A stretch of 64,000 nucleotides of DNA from Saccharum officinarum (GCA_020631735.1 CM036197.1:42703880-42767879); one strand, 5' to 3'; shown: positions 10,152 through 23,220, counted from the stretch's first letter. Translations and numbers: made by a program. The notes: generated by a model not told the origin, from the sequence alone.

Positions 10152-10945
10152 TGTTGACACTGTTTTTGGCACGTATCAAAATGATCAGAGTGGGCTAATC
10201 GGCAGAAGGAAAGTTATTGTATTACGCTGGTAGAAGGGTGCCGATGAAGATCAGCTTGTGAGGATTGTTGCCGATGAATGGTGGTAACCGATGGAAAGGT
10301 TGTCATTTGACTTAGACTCAGAGGCGTCACTGACAAGATCGGAGATGTTATTGCCGATGCTGATGAAGGAGGATCTGAAGACTATTGCCGATGAAGCTTG
10401 TGATGACGGAAAGCATGCCGATGGAGAGGAGACCGATGGAAATTTCATCGTAATTAAGGCGTGCAAGGAAATAGATAGGTGTTGTTTTTCTTTTCTATAT
10501 TTGTTAGAGTATGATTCATGTAAAAGTCATGTTTTTCCTTAGATATGGACTCGGTGTCCTAGTCGTGTCTGGTTATGTTTCTTCAGATCAGGGTATAAAT
10601 ATAGACTGAGGGACAATGTAAAAGATATATCAATCAAATATCAAACCAATTTTACTCCTATTCACATCTACTTACTTTTTGACGACTTCGTCAATTTGCA
10701 TATTTTTTCTTTTTTACGAGTTCTCATCGATTCGACGAGCTGCATCGCTTCAGTGCGATCTTCGACGATCCTCGAGTTCCGTGTGAGTATCTCTTGGTCG
10801 TGGCTTCCGGGCGTATCGCTGTTGTCAGGACCAAAGTACTCGAGTTATCGTCCTTGTCGGTTTACAGGTCAAATAGACTGGCACGCTTTGGATATCGGAT
10901 TGGGTATTAGCTCCTTGTGTTTACAGATCCACTTTTGCATCAACA
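10152..10945 (+). repeat. 5' LTR of the Tat-type gypsy element
   Basis: It starts TGTTGACACTGTTTTTGGCA and ends TTGCATCAACA. A TATAAATA box is at 10594-10601, followed by a roughly 345-bp R/U5. The primer-binding region begins a few bases downstream (TTTTGGCACGTCTGGTGGGA). The short open frame at 10291-10542 recurs in the 3' LTR and is LTR sequence, not a gene. Confidence 0.92.
10594..10601 (+). promoter_or_regulatory. TATA box in the 5' LTR
   Basis: TATAAATA within GGGTATAAATATAG; the same box is at about 22260-22267 in the 3' LTR. Confidence 0.6.
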
Positions 10946-10978
10946 TATCTTTTGGCACGTCTGGTGGGACCAATCAAC

Positions 10979-13857
10979 ATGATCAATATGTTCAATCCTA
11001 AAATCGATTCGGGGAACGTCATCGCGATATCGGAAGAAGATCTTAAGGAAGATCAGAAGCAGGCTATGGAAAAGGCTATAGAGGATTACATGCAGCTTTG
11101 TCTGAAATCATTCAGCTTGAACAAGAGCGGAGAAGTCATACAACAGCAAAATCTGTCGTTGCCTCGGCAGGTTACCTTTGACTCCAATCCTGGTAAACTT
11201 CAAGAGATGGTGCTGTCCAATACTGTTCACAATGCTATGATTCGAACTTTTAAAGAGAGACAAGTGCCACCATATTACGTTGGGCCAGCTTATCATCAAC
11301 CAGAACCGACATCGGTCAATGCTCCATAGGCTCCCTCAGCCGTTGTGGGTACAGAAGTTACTTCTCCTCCAGCCTCGGCAGGTTTGCCTAATATTCAATC
11401 TACACCGATAAGATCAGATCTAGTACTTTCAGGAGAACGAGTTTAGCTCAATACAGATCTATCGGCATCAGCTATGTTAGGGCCTGTGTCTCAAAACAGC
11501 CAGATTCCTGTTAATTGGTGGGGATATGGTATGCCTCTGGAGTTGTCTGCCTTCAACTCTGGTTTACCTCAAGTGTTTGACGCAATAGGAACAACTCCTG
11601 TACCATCGGCGGTTTCACCGATGAATCAGGTACCTCAATATGCCACATCAACTACTATACAATCAACTTCAGGAGGTTTCCAGATACCTTCATTTCAAGC
11701 ACCCAATACAAGTTCATCGGCAAGCTTACTACCGATGCAGCAGAAGGCCCCTGCTATGAGTCAATCTGGGATGCAGTTCATGCCTCAAGCCGGTTATGCT
11801 AATTGTTATCCAACAATTTCAGCAAGTTACCAGCCATCAGTAAGCTTTGTACCGATGAGTTCTAATAATTGTTGGACAGGATAGTTACTTGTTCAGCATG
11901 CGGTTCAGCAGAATCAGCAAGTTACAGGAATTCAGCAAGGTCATATGCAAGCTGATTTTCAGAATCAGGTATCGGCAGCTCAGCCGATGAATCCTTTCCA
12001 GCAGGTTAGTGGGTCACAAGTGGCAGCAAATATGCCGATTGCTAGAGATCGTGTGCCACAAAGACACGTGGAGAATATCAGCAGGCACCTCCTGTAGAAA
12101 TTCAGCCAGTTTGTCATCAGGAGGCTGATGCTTTTTGGGCCGATAAGATAGCAGAAATTATGAGAGATCAGTTTGGAATAAAACCCAAAGTTAATACTTA
12201 TTCTTATCGGACTCCATACCCTCTAGCATATGATTTAATTCCTCTCCCAAATCGGTACAAGGTACCAGATTTCACTAAATTTTCTGGATAAGATGATACA
12301 TCAATGATGGAACACGTCAATCGCTTCATTATTCAATGTGGAGAGGCAGCTAGCAGAGATAAATTAAGAGTTCGATTATTTTCATCATCTTTGTCTGGAT
12401 TAACATTCACGTGGTTCATATCATTGCCACCAAATTCTATTATTACTTGGGCTGATCTAAAAAAATAATTTCATAAGTATTTCTTTGCTGGAATCCATGA
12501 AAAGAAGCTTACTGATTTAGTAAAATTGAGGCAACGTAATGATGAATCGGTAGAAAGCTTTGTGCAGAGACTACGAGATGTGAAGAATAAGTGCTACAGC
12601 CTGGTGCTGGATGATCGGCAGCTTGCCGATATGGCTTTTCAAGGGTTATTGCCACATCTCAAGGACAGATATGCTTCTCAAGAGTTTAAAAGCCTGAGTC
12701 ATCTTGTACAAAGGATCTCTGATCAAGACACTAGGGTTTTTGAGCCTAAAAAGAATTGGAGCAAAAAAGTATCATTTGTTAATGAAGTAGAAGATTCTGA
12801 TTCTGATGAAGAACCAGTTATCGGCTTAGCTGAGTGGGTTAAGAATAAAATACCGATATCTTGTCCTTTTGGTTAGAAAGAACCAGAGAAATTTACCTTT
12901 GACATCACCAAAGCTGACAAGATATTTGATCTTTTGCTTTAAGAAGGTCAAATTAAGTTGTCACCTAATCATGTGATTCCATCAGCAGAAGAACTAAAAA
13001 AGATCCTGTACTGCAAATGGTACAATGCAACTTCACACAGTACAAATGAGTGCAAGGTGTTCAGGCAGCAGTTGCAATCTGCTATCGAATCTAGGAGAAT
13101 TAAGTTTGGAAACTCCAAGACCCAGAAGCCGATAAAAATTGATCAGCACCCTTTTCTAGTATATATGTTGGATGCCAAGGGTAAGACCAAGGTATTGACA
13201 TCAGAGGCTGCTGAGAAAAACACATCAGTGGATCCCCAACATCAAATAACTACCGATGATGCAAAAAGCAAGGGTCTGCTGGGAGAAAGTGGTAGTTCTA
13301 AAAAACCTCCTCAACCTGGCATTGTAATTGCCCATCGAAGGCAGCAGGAGGGTTGGCGTCGGTATAGGGACCAATATCAATAACAGCAAGAAGAAAGACA
13401 CCAGGAAGAGTAGTATCCACATAAAGATCATTGGAGGTGCCCGTTTTTCATCCATTGCTGGGAAGAAGGCATTAGATTGCCGACTGTTGAAAATTGCCCT
13501 GAGTGCAATGGTTACTATGGGACCAATCGACCAGAAAGAAGGTTTCAGCCTGGTAATCAGGGTTTATCTATCAATGAGCCAATCAGAGGCGGATCATCAG
13601 TACATGATCGGCTAGGGGGTAGACTTAGTGTACATGAAAGGCTTGGTAAACGCGCTGGATATTTTCCAAGGAATCAAGAGGAGCTTGAGGAAATGGCAAA
13701 CACAAGAGTTCCCGATGAAGAAATATTCTACAGGGATCCTAATATACGTCGTGTAGAATCAACCGGGACCTATTATCAGGCGGTTTTAAAAACTAAATTT
13801 CCTCGATGGTGCCCTGAGGGTCTGACAAAGACACAGAAAAGGAGGATGCAATGTTAG
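10979..13857 (+). pseudogene. gag of the Tat-type gypsy element
   Basis: The frame opens at an ATG at 10979 and continues as Gag with several in-frame stops (for example 11327-11329, then near 11448, 11882, 12290 and 12466). The capsid-like retrotransposon gag domain is at about 12.2-12.8 kb (PNRYKVPDFTKFSG, HVNRFIIQCGE, and a TDLVKLRQRNDESVESFVQR block). A Cys/His knuckle-like region follows (CKWYNATSHSTNECK near 13.01 kb, then CPECNGYY near 13.49 kb). The Gln/Pro-rich middle (11.4-12.1 kb) is low complexity. It would form the capsid particle. The many stops show decay. Confidence 0.85.
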
Positions 13858-13923
13858 CGACAAGAGGACCTATACCGAGAGGAAAGCTCTTCCAATGAAA
13901 GATCCAGACATCGGCAGTGGCGG

Positions 13924-16900
13924 GTGAAACACAAAAATAAGGACACATCGGCAGATGTTAATATGATATTTATATTGCCGATGGAGTTTCTAGCACTCTC
14001 TAATGATGAGGAAGAAGTTGTTCTTTCCGATCAAGTAGCTCAACTGACACTAGATCCAATGATGGATGTTTTTGATAAACCTACCGATGACGAGAGACAG
14101 TATCTCAAAACTTTGTTTGTGAAAGGCAGAGTTGATGGGCAGCCTGTATCTAAGATACTTATCGACGGAGGAGCTGTGATTAATATTATGTCCTATGTAA
14201 TGTATCGAAAACTTGGCAAAGGAGATCAAGACTTGACCAAAACCGATATAATGCTTAAAAATTTTGAAGACAATGTATCACCAGCTAAAGGAGCAGTATG
14301 CGTTGAATTAACCATCGGCAGCAAAATCTTGCCGACGACATTCTTTGTTATTAATGGTAAAGGTGCATACAATCTGCTTCTAGGAAGGGACTGGATTCAT
14401 GCCAATTGTTGTGTTCCTTTCACAATGCATCAATGCCTCGCACAGTGGGTTGGGGATAAGATTGAGGTTGTCCCTAGTGATTCTTCTTATATCATTGCAT
14501 CGGCAGAATCAGATACTTATGAGCGAACCAAATGCATATCAGGATAAGTTTGGGAGAAAGAGTTCCTCAGAGTTGGTTATTATGAAATTTCACCGATCCA
14601 AGCAGTCGGTTCTAAGGAGGAGTTTTAATGGATAGGTTTGCCGATGATGGAAAATTAGGTCAGGGGTTCACATCGGCTGATGATTTAGTAGAGATAGATA
14701 TTGATAATGGTGATAGGCCAATGCCTACTTTTATTAGCACTAAGTTAGATTCCAAGTGTAAGCAGCAAATGACCAATTTGTTAAAAGAATATAAAGATTG
14801 TTTTGCTTGGGATTATAATGAAATGCCTGGATTAGACCGATCAATAGTTGAACATCGGTTACCTATCAAATCTGGATTTTGGCCATATCAGCAGCTAGCG
14901 CGCCGATGCAACCCTAATATACTTTCTGACATTAGGGCCGAAATAACTAAATTAATTGAGGCAAAGTTTATTCGGCAGTGTCGGTATGCGGAGTGGATTT
15001 CTAATGTGGTTCGTATTTATAAGAAAAATGGGAAACTTTGTGTTTTTATTGATTTCAGGAACCTCAACAAAGCCACACCGATGGATGGTTATCCAATGCC
15101 TATTGCTAATTTGTTGATTGATGCTGCAGCCGGACATCAGATTATCAGCTTCATGGATGGTAATGCAGGTTATAATCAAATATTTATGGCTGAAGAAGAT
15201 ATTCCCAAGACTACTTTCAGATATCCAGGTTATGTGGGGTTGTTTGAATGGATAGTCATGACCTTCGGTTTGAAAAATACCGGTGCTACTTATTAGAGAG
15301 CTATGAATTTTATTTTTCATGAGTACATCGGCACATTAGTGGAAATCTACATTGATGATGTAGTGGTTAAGTCTGAGAATATCATAAAACATCTAGCCGA
15401 TTTACGAAAGATACTGGAGTGCACGAGGAAGCATGGATTGAAGATGAATCCTAATAAATGTGTGTTTGGTGTATCGGCAGGTCAATTCTTGGGTTTTATG
15501 GTGCATCAGAGAGGTATTGAAATCAGTAGGAAGTCTATTGATGCAATCAACAAGGTGGTTGCTCCTGCCGATAAAACTGAATTGCAATCTTTGATTGGCA
15601 AGATTAATTTTATTAGAAGATTCATATCTAATCTATCGGGTAAGATCAAAGCTTTCAGTCCATTGCTTAAATTGAAGGCCGATCAGGAATTTATATGGGG
15701 AGCTGAGCAACAGTTGGCTCTAGATGAAATTAAAAAGTACTTGACAAATCCTCCGGTACTAGTTCCACCCTAACATAGGAAACCCTTCAGGTTGTATTTG
15801 TCAACTGATGATACTGTTATTGGTTCAGCTCTTATTCAAGAATTTGAAGGGAAAGAACGTGTTATTTGTTATTTGAGCAGAAGATTGGTAGATGCTGAGA
15901 CAAGGTATTCGGCCATCGGAAAACTATGTCTATGTTTATACTTTTCTTGTATTAAATTAAGACATTATTTGCTATCGGCCGAATGCACTGTCATATGTAA
16001 GGATGACGTGGTCAAATACATGTTGTCGATGCCGATATTGAGTGGTAGAATCGGCAAGTGAATTTTAGCATTGTCAGAATTTGACCTACGTTACGAATCG
16101 GCTAAGGTAGCTAAAGGACAGGTTATGGCCGATTTTGTTACTCAACACTGCAGCACAGTAGACTCTCTGGAAGTTGCTCCTTGGACACTTTTCTTCGATG
16201 GGTCTACATGTGGTGAAGAAGCAGGATCGGCATTGTGTTGATTTCACCTCAAGGAAGGAAGTACGAGTTATCATTGCCAATTGTTGCTACATCGACAAAC
16301 AATCAGGCTGAGTATCAAGCTTTGATAAAAGGATTGGAATTACTTAGGGAAATGCGTGCTGATGTTGTCGAAATTTTTGGTGATTCTATGCTGGTTATAA
16401 ATCAATTAGCTGGGATTTATGAATGCCGAAGTGAAGTGTTGATCTCATATCATGAGAGATGTTTGTAATTATTGAAAGAGTTTAAAGATTTTCATCTTGA
16501 GCATATTTCTCGATTGCATAATGAAGAAGCTAATCGGCTAGCTCAGCATGCTTCAGGGTATCAGCCTATCTAGGAGGTGCTGACATCGGCAGTTGATACC
16601 AATGACTGGAGAAAGGAGATTGTCGATTACTTAAGGGATCCATCTAAGAAGGTTGAAAGACGTATAAGATTTCAGGCCACTAAGTATGTGCTCCTCGATG
16701 ATGAATTATATTATCGGACTATAGATGGAGTTTTACTCAGGTGTCTTAGCGAGGATCAATCGAAAAGCTTGATGGGTGAAATTCATGAAGGAGTGTGTGG
16801 GGCACATCAATCAGCTTTTAAAATGAAATGGATGATCAGAAGGAATAGATACTATTGGCCGACTATTCTTGAAGATTGCTTTAAGTATTTTAAAGGATGT

Positions 16901-17863
16901 CAGGGGTGTCAGAAGTTCGGTAATATTCAAAGAGCGCCTGCATCGGCCATGAATCCTATAATTAAACCTTGGCCGTTCCGGAGATGGGCTATCGATCTCA
17001 TCGGTCGGATTTATTCATCATCGAGCAAAGGACATAAATTTATTCTTGTTGCTACCGATTATTTCACAAAATAGGTTGAAGCAGTTCCTTTAAAAAAGGT
17101 GACATCGGTTAGTATGATCGATTTTGTGAAAGAGCATATTGTTTACCGATTTGGTATTCCTCAAACTATCACTACCGATCAGGGTACTATGTTTACATCG
17201 GGAGAATTTAATGAGTTTGCTATTGGTATGGGGATTAAAGTTTTGAATTCCTCTCCCTATTATGCTCAAGCTAATGGTCAGACTGAGGCTTCTAACAAAG
17301 GAATTATCAAACTCATTAAGCGCAAAATTAAAGAAAATCCTAAGCGGTGGCATACAATATTGAATGAGGCCCTGTGGTCATATCGGATAGCATGTCATGG
17401 TGCAATCAAAGTAACGCCTTATCAGTTAGTATACGGCCACGATGCAGTATTGCCTTGGGAAATAAAAACTGGCTCTAGGCGGATATTTTCTCAAGATCAA
17501 CTGACAGCCGATGACTATGATACTCTTATGAAAGACGAGTTAGAAGATGTGGCAGGTCATCAGTTGAAGGCTTTAGTTAGCATCAAAGAAAATAAGAAAA
17601 GGGTAGCCAGATGGTATGACAAGAAGGTGAAGGGAAATGAGTTTGTCGATGGAGATCTGGTTTGGAAGTTGATTTTACCGATTGGGACTAAAAGTTTAAA
17701 GTTTGGCAAGTGGTCTTCTAATTGGGAGGGTCCATATCGGATAAACCAATCTGTTCCTGGCAACGCATATATTTTAGAAACCCTCGAAGGGGTTGTATTT
17801 TCTAGAGCATTAAACGGAAAATATTTAAAGAAATATTACCCTAGTATCTGGATGGATGCATAA
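13924..17863 (+). pseudogene. pol of the Tat-type gypsy element (PR, RT, dual RNase H, IN)
   Basis: Protease: ILIDGGA near 14.16 kb (DGG in place of the commoner DSG). Reverse transcriptase: about 14.9-15.5 kb with the YIDD catalytic box at 15349-15360. First RNase H: about 15.78-16.13 kb. Second, archaeal-type RNase H: FFDGSTCGEE and TNNQAEYQAL at 16.19-16.45 kb. Integrase: HHCC zinc region near 16.79-16.92 kb, core with WAIDLIG, TTDQG and NGQTEASNKG at 16.99-17.3 kb. Stops interrupt the frame (15294-15296 TAG, 15771-15773, 16059-16061, 16465-16467, 17072-17074), and a frameshift lies near 16230 inside the second RNase H. Most stops are one C-to-T or G-to-A step from Gln or Trp. Not functional. 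Confidence 0.92.
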
Positions 17864-17949
17864 AAGCATAAGTGTCGATAACAGTCCTATCGGCTAGAAT
17901 CATACAAGGGTATCAGTGTTTCATAGAGCGCCGATGCAATAAACAGGGT

Positions 17950-20869
17950 TTACAAATTTAGTAAAGATTGGATGGCCGATATCACACGCAGGCGAATTTG
18001 ATCGGCTTCCTTTATCTCTTTGATATCTTCATCGACAGCACCCTCCACTGGCTTAAATTTTTTCTTTATTGTCAGGGCTTTGCGAGCTTGGATGTCTCTT
18101 TCTTGCTGAAGAGCCTTGATAACATCGGGTAACTGGCTTTCTTCCTGCCTGGCATGAGTTAGAGTTGCTTCGACTTCTTTCAGTTTAGCCAGTAGAGTCA
18201 TTCTCTTTGCCGATAAGTCCAAGATTTTCTGCTTAAGATCGGCACCCGAAGTCTGCAAACTGCCGTTGTTCTTGTGCTTCTCATCGGCGGTCTGTTTCAA
18301 TTGTAGCATCTCTTCTTTAAGCTGAGCCTGAGCGGCTCTATCGGCAATGCGTTGAGCAGCCCTCTGATATTGGAGTTGTCGGCTTTCTAAGTGGGCTGCT
18401 GGGAAGAGTGCCTCTTCGATGTTGGCAGGGACTTGGCCACGGATTGTTTTGAATATCGCTTTTGCAGGGTCCGAATCATCTACCAGCTGGGCGGTATCTT
18501 GCTACAGCAAGTTCAGTAGAGCCTCCAGCTTGGACTTGACTTCTGTCGATATTGCCCCCAGTGCAAGAGAAGAGCTTGCCTCCTCTCTGTCATCATCAGA
18601 AACGTCGATAGCAAAGAAGAATAGACTGTCTGGGGAGTCTTGTTCCTGAAAGAAGGAAAGGGGTCAGTTGAGGACAAGTATGAATATTATAAATCGGCTA
18701 GGTCAGTCGGCTTACTTGCTTTAAGGTAATTTCTTGTCTTTGACTGGAGGAAGCAACCTAGAGTATGCCATATGAAGGATCCGCTGAGCTTGCCGATGGG
18801 ATATCTTCAGCTTCAGGATTAACTAGTGCTAAGTTTGATGATAATTCCTCTGTGGTCTCATCAATAGTTAGTCCTTGGGATATGGCGGCCGATGATGTGC
18901 CCTGTGCAGGAGGATCGACTGCTTGCTTAGTTGCATCGGCCGATTCTGATTGGCTCGGAGGTGCTGGACCAGATGTTGGGATCGGTACGGACTTCTGCCG
19001 TTTTGGTTGTGCCTCAGTATCTGTTGAAGTTTTGCGCTTTGTTTGGGCCTCAGCAATGGTTGGCTGGGGGGCATCAGTGCTTGTTAGTTGTGAAGGTTGG
19101 ACATCTGGTACACCTGCCGATGTACCCGTTTGTTGCTGCAAAAAAGGGTGTAAGATATGATTTTTAACAGATTAAATGTAAGGTTGAAGGATTACATCTG
19201 AAGGTTTGTCAGAGATGGTAGTGCTTGATACCAGAGGAGTTGCCGATAATGATTCAGCAGTAGTTCTTACATCCTGAAAATTAGTGTTAGTACGGTCTGA
19301 GATCGGCGTAAGTTGGAATAAACATGGTTGTTACCTTAAACGCTTTTATCAGGGTCGCAGCGGCAGTCGATGGAGTGGCTCTAGCCTTAGCCAGTTTTGG
19401 CTTGGTAGTGATTTTCTTGGCACGGGTTCTTTGATGAGTCAGAGCACCTAGGGTAGGGGCGTTGTAGCCGATCGGTGATATCGGGGATACGGGTCGAAGG
19501 TCAAAGGGTCTCCCACTCCTGCTCGTGGATGGTGCTGAGTCATCAACCTGTCACAAGAAAATTAGTTGCCGATGAAATTAAAAGTGAGAAAAAAATGAAA
19601 AAAAACTAGTGTTAAAAGAAACTTACTGCGTCATCAGGTATAATATATTCAGGGTCGATCAGATGCCGATATGTATGAACAAATGCTGTAAATAATTGTC
19701 TTTTCCACTCTTGCCACCATAACTTATATGATTCAGTGATGAAAGAGGTTGGCACCCAGGTGGATAGATCAACATCTGTAGTATCGACATCAGGGGAGAG
19801 TCGCACTACCTTGCTCCAGTCCGATCCGCTGGTGATTATTTCTCTCGGCTTAATCATATCGGCAAAACAAAGTTTAATTGGCAGCTGTCCAAAGGCCAAT
19901 TGACGTGATACTACCGATGGATTGTAGAATTCATCGGTGATGTTGGTGTTCTTCCCACTGCCGAATGTATTCACTGGGATTACCCTGGGAGTAATGATGG
20001 CCATCATAAGTTCATCATCCTTGTTCAAGGCATCATCGGCGAAATTGAAGAGAAGGGGGAATCTGGCTTCTTCATCTATATAGGGCATCTAAGCCCGATG
20101 ATCACGAGAGAGACCGTTGTAAAAGCTTTGGAAAAATCGGCCGATTTGATCTTCGTTGGCCTCTGTCCCAGGAAGAACTATTATGGCCTCTCCAAAATTG
20201 AGGGGTGGGCATGTTGCTGATTCTTCGTCTCCATGTTCATAGTCTTCGGCGATATCTCGCGGGAATTGCTGAGCAAATAAATCCCATTGCAAGCGTTTGT
20301 GCATGTGGACATTCAGCCACATGTTAATGAACCACCATGGGCCTCCTAAGTTGCCGATGGGTTCACAAAGCAGAAGCTTCTGAGATACTTGATGTAAGAG
20401 GTGATAAGTGGAACTCAGGAGATATCGACCAAGAGGGAACCTTACACCGTTGGCCAGTAGTTCAGCTGCGGGGAGGTAAGCATTGGTTGGCCCTACCGAT
20501 CAACCACAGAAAATGAATTTTTCTAACCACATGTTTAGGAATGTGGCGTGTTCCCTCTGACTAACTGTCCCGGTCTTCCTATATTCTTGGATATACCCTG
20601 TCCAACCATCGATGTTACGGGTATTCACCCTGTACTCAGATTTTCTACCATAAACGGAGGCATCATCGGCAGTTGAAATATCTAAGCCGGTGAGCATGTA
20701 CACATCGGCAAGAGTGGGAGTAGCTGGGCCGTGTCCAAACATGAAGGTATTTGTTGTGTCTGACCAGAAATAAGCGGCAGTGATCATCATCGACTCATTC
20801 TTTTGCATATCGGTAATAGACAGTTTGATGCATTGGTCTAGTTTTCGCTCTGCCCAGTACACCTACATC
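17950..20869 (-). pseudogene. Antisense gene in the gypsy element: plant mobile domain protein
   Basis: On the minus strand, starting near 20869, blocks at 20869-20500, 20500-20089 and 20088-19612 read as an aminotransferase-like plant mobile domain (PMD): YWAERKLDQC, then TAAYFWSDTTNTFMFGHGPA, TLADVYMLTGLDI, WLEKFIF and GGPWWFINMWLNVH. After intron-like breaks, a Ser/Thr/Pro/Gln-rich linker follows (19141-18758) and then a charged coiled coil (18309-17950). PMD followed by linker and coiled coil is a common plant architecture, also found in retroelements and MULEs. Two early stops (20500-20502, a probable TGG-to-TGA change, and 20089-20091) break it. It lies between integrase and 3' LTR, antisense to pol, as in Tat elements. 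Its role in the element is unknown. Confidence 0.75.
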
Positions 20870-21818
20870 GACCCGATTACCCTCAGGTACTAATCTTTTC
20901 ACCCCTTGGTGGTTTTAGGCCAAGATCGGAAGGTATCCTTCCATAAATTTAAAGATAAATTCTAGGCTTTGAAGGGAATTCTGTTAGTCTCTGCATTAAT
21001 CAAATCGGTTGGATCTGGATTGCCCATTAGACCTAAACATTGGATGTGCGGCTGATTGGTTGGGATGACTAGCTTATTGCATAGTTCCTAAGTTTGGAAG
21101 ATCAAAAGAACAGAGGAAAAAAGAAAGAAAATCACCAACTATATGAACTTGCAAGGGTAAAAGGAATTGCAGTAAAAGGGGATGAATATGAAACAAACCG
21201 TAGGGACATCGAAGTTGATTGCCATTATCTTGAGAAGGATAGAGACGTGGCTGGAGACTCGAGGTTGCCGCTGGGGAAGGTTCTTGCTGGTTAGGGTCAC
21301 ACGGTTGCTCGTCGGGGTCGCCGCCGGAGAGAGAAGGTGTTGAAGATTGGAGTCTAAGGGTAGAAGACGAACATTTGGGAGAGATGTATTTATAGGCCGA
21401 TTGGAATGGGGGCATTCTGGACTTATCTCTCTGCCGCACGCATGTAAGTCGAGGTGGTTCAGATGGATATGGTAACTGTTCGCATGATAATCAAGGGATT
21501 GTGCAGGTGGTTTGATGGCAAGCAATCATGACTCGGAAGAAATCTCGGTGTACAGGATATTCTAATTCCAAGATCGGCAGCGGTACTGTGTTAAGTTCTT
21601 GCCGATGAACTATTACTTTTTAACCATAATCGGAACGAGAGTGATTGAAGATTGTGCGATATTTACTGAGACGCGTGAATCCGGGCTGGATTCGATTGAA
21701 TTTGGTAACAGATTATATCATGCTTGGAGGATGAGTTAGATGATTGGGTAAAGGCAATCGTTGTCTGGAGTAAATTTCAGAACATTAATGATTTTATACT
21801 CCGAAATTGGGGGGCATG
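20870..21818 (+). other. Spacer between antisense gene and 3' LTR
   Basis: No domain recognised. On the minus strand this would be the promoter and leader of the antisense gene; a TATAAATA box occurs on the minus strand at about 21389-21396 (plus strand TATTTATA), suitably placed upstream. The stretch ends with the polypurine tract at about 21805-21818. Confidence 0.45.
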
Positions 21819-22611
21819 TGTTGACACCGTTTTTGGCACGTGTCAAAATGATCAGAGTGGGCTAATCGGCAGAAGGAAAGTTATTGTATTACGCTGGTAG
21901 AAGGGTGCCAATAAAGATCAGCTTGTGAGGATTGTTGCCGATGAATGGTGGTAACCGATGGAAAGGTTGTCATTTGACTTAGACTCAGAGGCGTTGCTGA
22001 CAAGATCGGAGATGTTATTGCCGATGCTGATGAAGGAGGATCTGAAGACTACTACCGATGAAGCTTGTGATGACGAAAAGCATGCCGATGGAGAGGAGAC
22101 CGATGGAAATTTCATCGTAATTAAGGCGTGCAAGGAAATAGATAGGTGTTGTTTTCCTTTTCTATATTTGTTAGAGTATGATTCATGTAAAAGTCATGTT
22201 TTTCCTTAGATATTGACTCGGTGTCCTAGTCGTGTCTGGTTATGTTTCTTCAGATCAGGGTATAAATATAGACTGAGGGACAATGTAAAAGATATATCAA
22301 TCAAATATCAAACCAAATTTACTCCTATTCGCATCTACTTACTTTTCGACGACTTCGTCAATTTGCATACTTTTCTTTTTTACGAGTTTTCATCGATTCG
22401 ACGAGCTGCATCGCTTCAGTGCGATCTTCGACGATCCTCGAGTTCCGTGTGAGTACCTCTTGGCCGTGGCTTCCGGGCTTATCGCTGTTGTCAGGACCAA
22501 AGTACTCGAGTTATCATCCTTGTCGATTAACAGGTCAAATCGACTGGCACGCTTTGGATATCGGATTGGGTATTAGCTCTTTGTATTTGCAGATCCACTT
22601 TTGCATCAATA
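21819..22611 (+). repeat. 3' LTR of the Tat-type gypsy element
   Basis: Nearly identical to 10152-10945. It starts TGTTGACACCGTTTTTGGCA and ends TTGCATCAATA (the last CA has become TA). TATAAATA is at about 22260-22267. Confidence 0.92.
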
Positions 22612-22616
22612 GTATG

Positions 22617-23122
22617 TTTGTATTGTGTAGGCCAAAATCTTAACTCATTTGTGTCGGTCTTCAAATGAATATCATGCCGGCACAGGGACCTTGAAGAGTA
22701 TCTTTTTACCCTGTTCAAATGGATAGCTTACTGGCATCCTATGTAGGCTATCTATGCGCTATGCACAGTGGTTTTACTCGAGACACTTGTGCTAAATCAA
22801 AATATGTATTTGCCTAGTTCATTTTAAGCAGCCATCAACGGCGGCCGCCAGAGCGGACCGATTTTATATTCATACGATTTAAATTCATTTTACTGCAAGC
22901 GATGCAAGGGCGATGGTGGGGCAGCCGCCGGAGCGGACCGAGCCCATGTACGAATCGATCTACGGATCGGCACGACTGGGGAGAGCAGATCGATCCGTGC
23001 CGTGCACCCTGAGCGACGCAAACCCTAGTGATGGATAAAGAAACAAGAGGCGGGGGTTGGGAGGTTTACCGGTGCAGGAGTTGAAGACATCGACGGAGCC
23101 GCGGGAGGAGGTGGCGAGGAGG
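22617..23122. other. Flank of the gypsy insertion, then GC-rich DNA
   Basis: 22617-22850 continues the locus interrupted at 10152; no gene recognised. From 22840 base composition switches to GC-rich, with two copies of a short word (CCGCCAGAGCGGACCGA near 22846 and CCGCCGGAGCGGACCGA near 22926). Confidence 0.4.
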
Positions 23123-23220
23123 ACGCCGACGACGCGCTTGCCAGCGAGGTGCCGAAGTGGACGCCGACGACACATTTGCCGGTGAGGTGCCGAAGTGGAC
23201 GCCGACGACGCGTTTGCGGG
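23123..23220. repeat. 38-bp tandem repeat, about 2.6 copies
   Basis: Units at 23123-23160, 23161-23198 and a partial 23199-23220 share ACGCCGACGAC at the start and GAGGTGCCGAAGTGG at the end, with a few differences. The length is not a multiple of three, so it is unlikely to be a selected protein repeat. Confidence 0.8.

Larger units (their letters stand above)
10147..22616 (+). mobile_element. Tat-lineage Ty3-gypsy retrotransposon, 12.46 kb, TSD GTATG
   Basis: The element spans 10152-22611. Its LTRs lie at 10152-10945 and 21819-22611 and the 5-bp duplication GTATG is at 10147-10151 and 22612-22616. A polypurine tract AAATTGGGGGGCA directly precedes the 3' LTR. The order is LTR, gag, protease, RT, RNase H, a second archaeal-type RNase H, integrase, a long 3' region carrying an antisense gene, LTR. 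Dual RNase H and an extra antisense gene are features of the Tat clade. The LTRs differ at about 6 of 252 aligned positions I compared, so the insertion is fairly young, although all coding frames contain stops. It is non-autonomous now. Confidence 0.93.

Noticed and set aside
10291..10542. 83-codon frame repeated at 21958-22209
   Set aside because: It is the same LTR sequence in both LTRs; several amino-acid changes and no conserved domain.
17950..20869. Plant-mobile-domain gene as an independent host gene
   Set aside because: It lies inside the LTR-bounded element at the position where Tat elements carry antisense genes, and shares the element's word bias.
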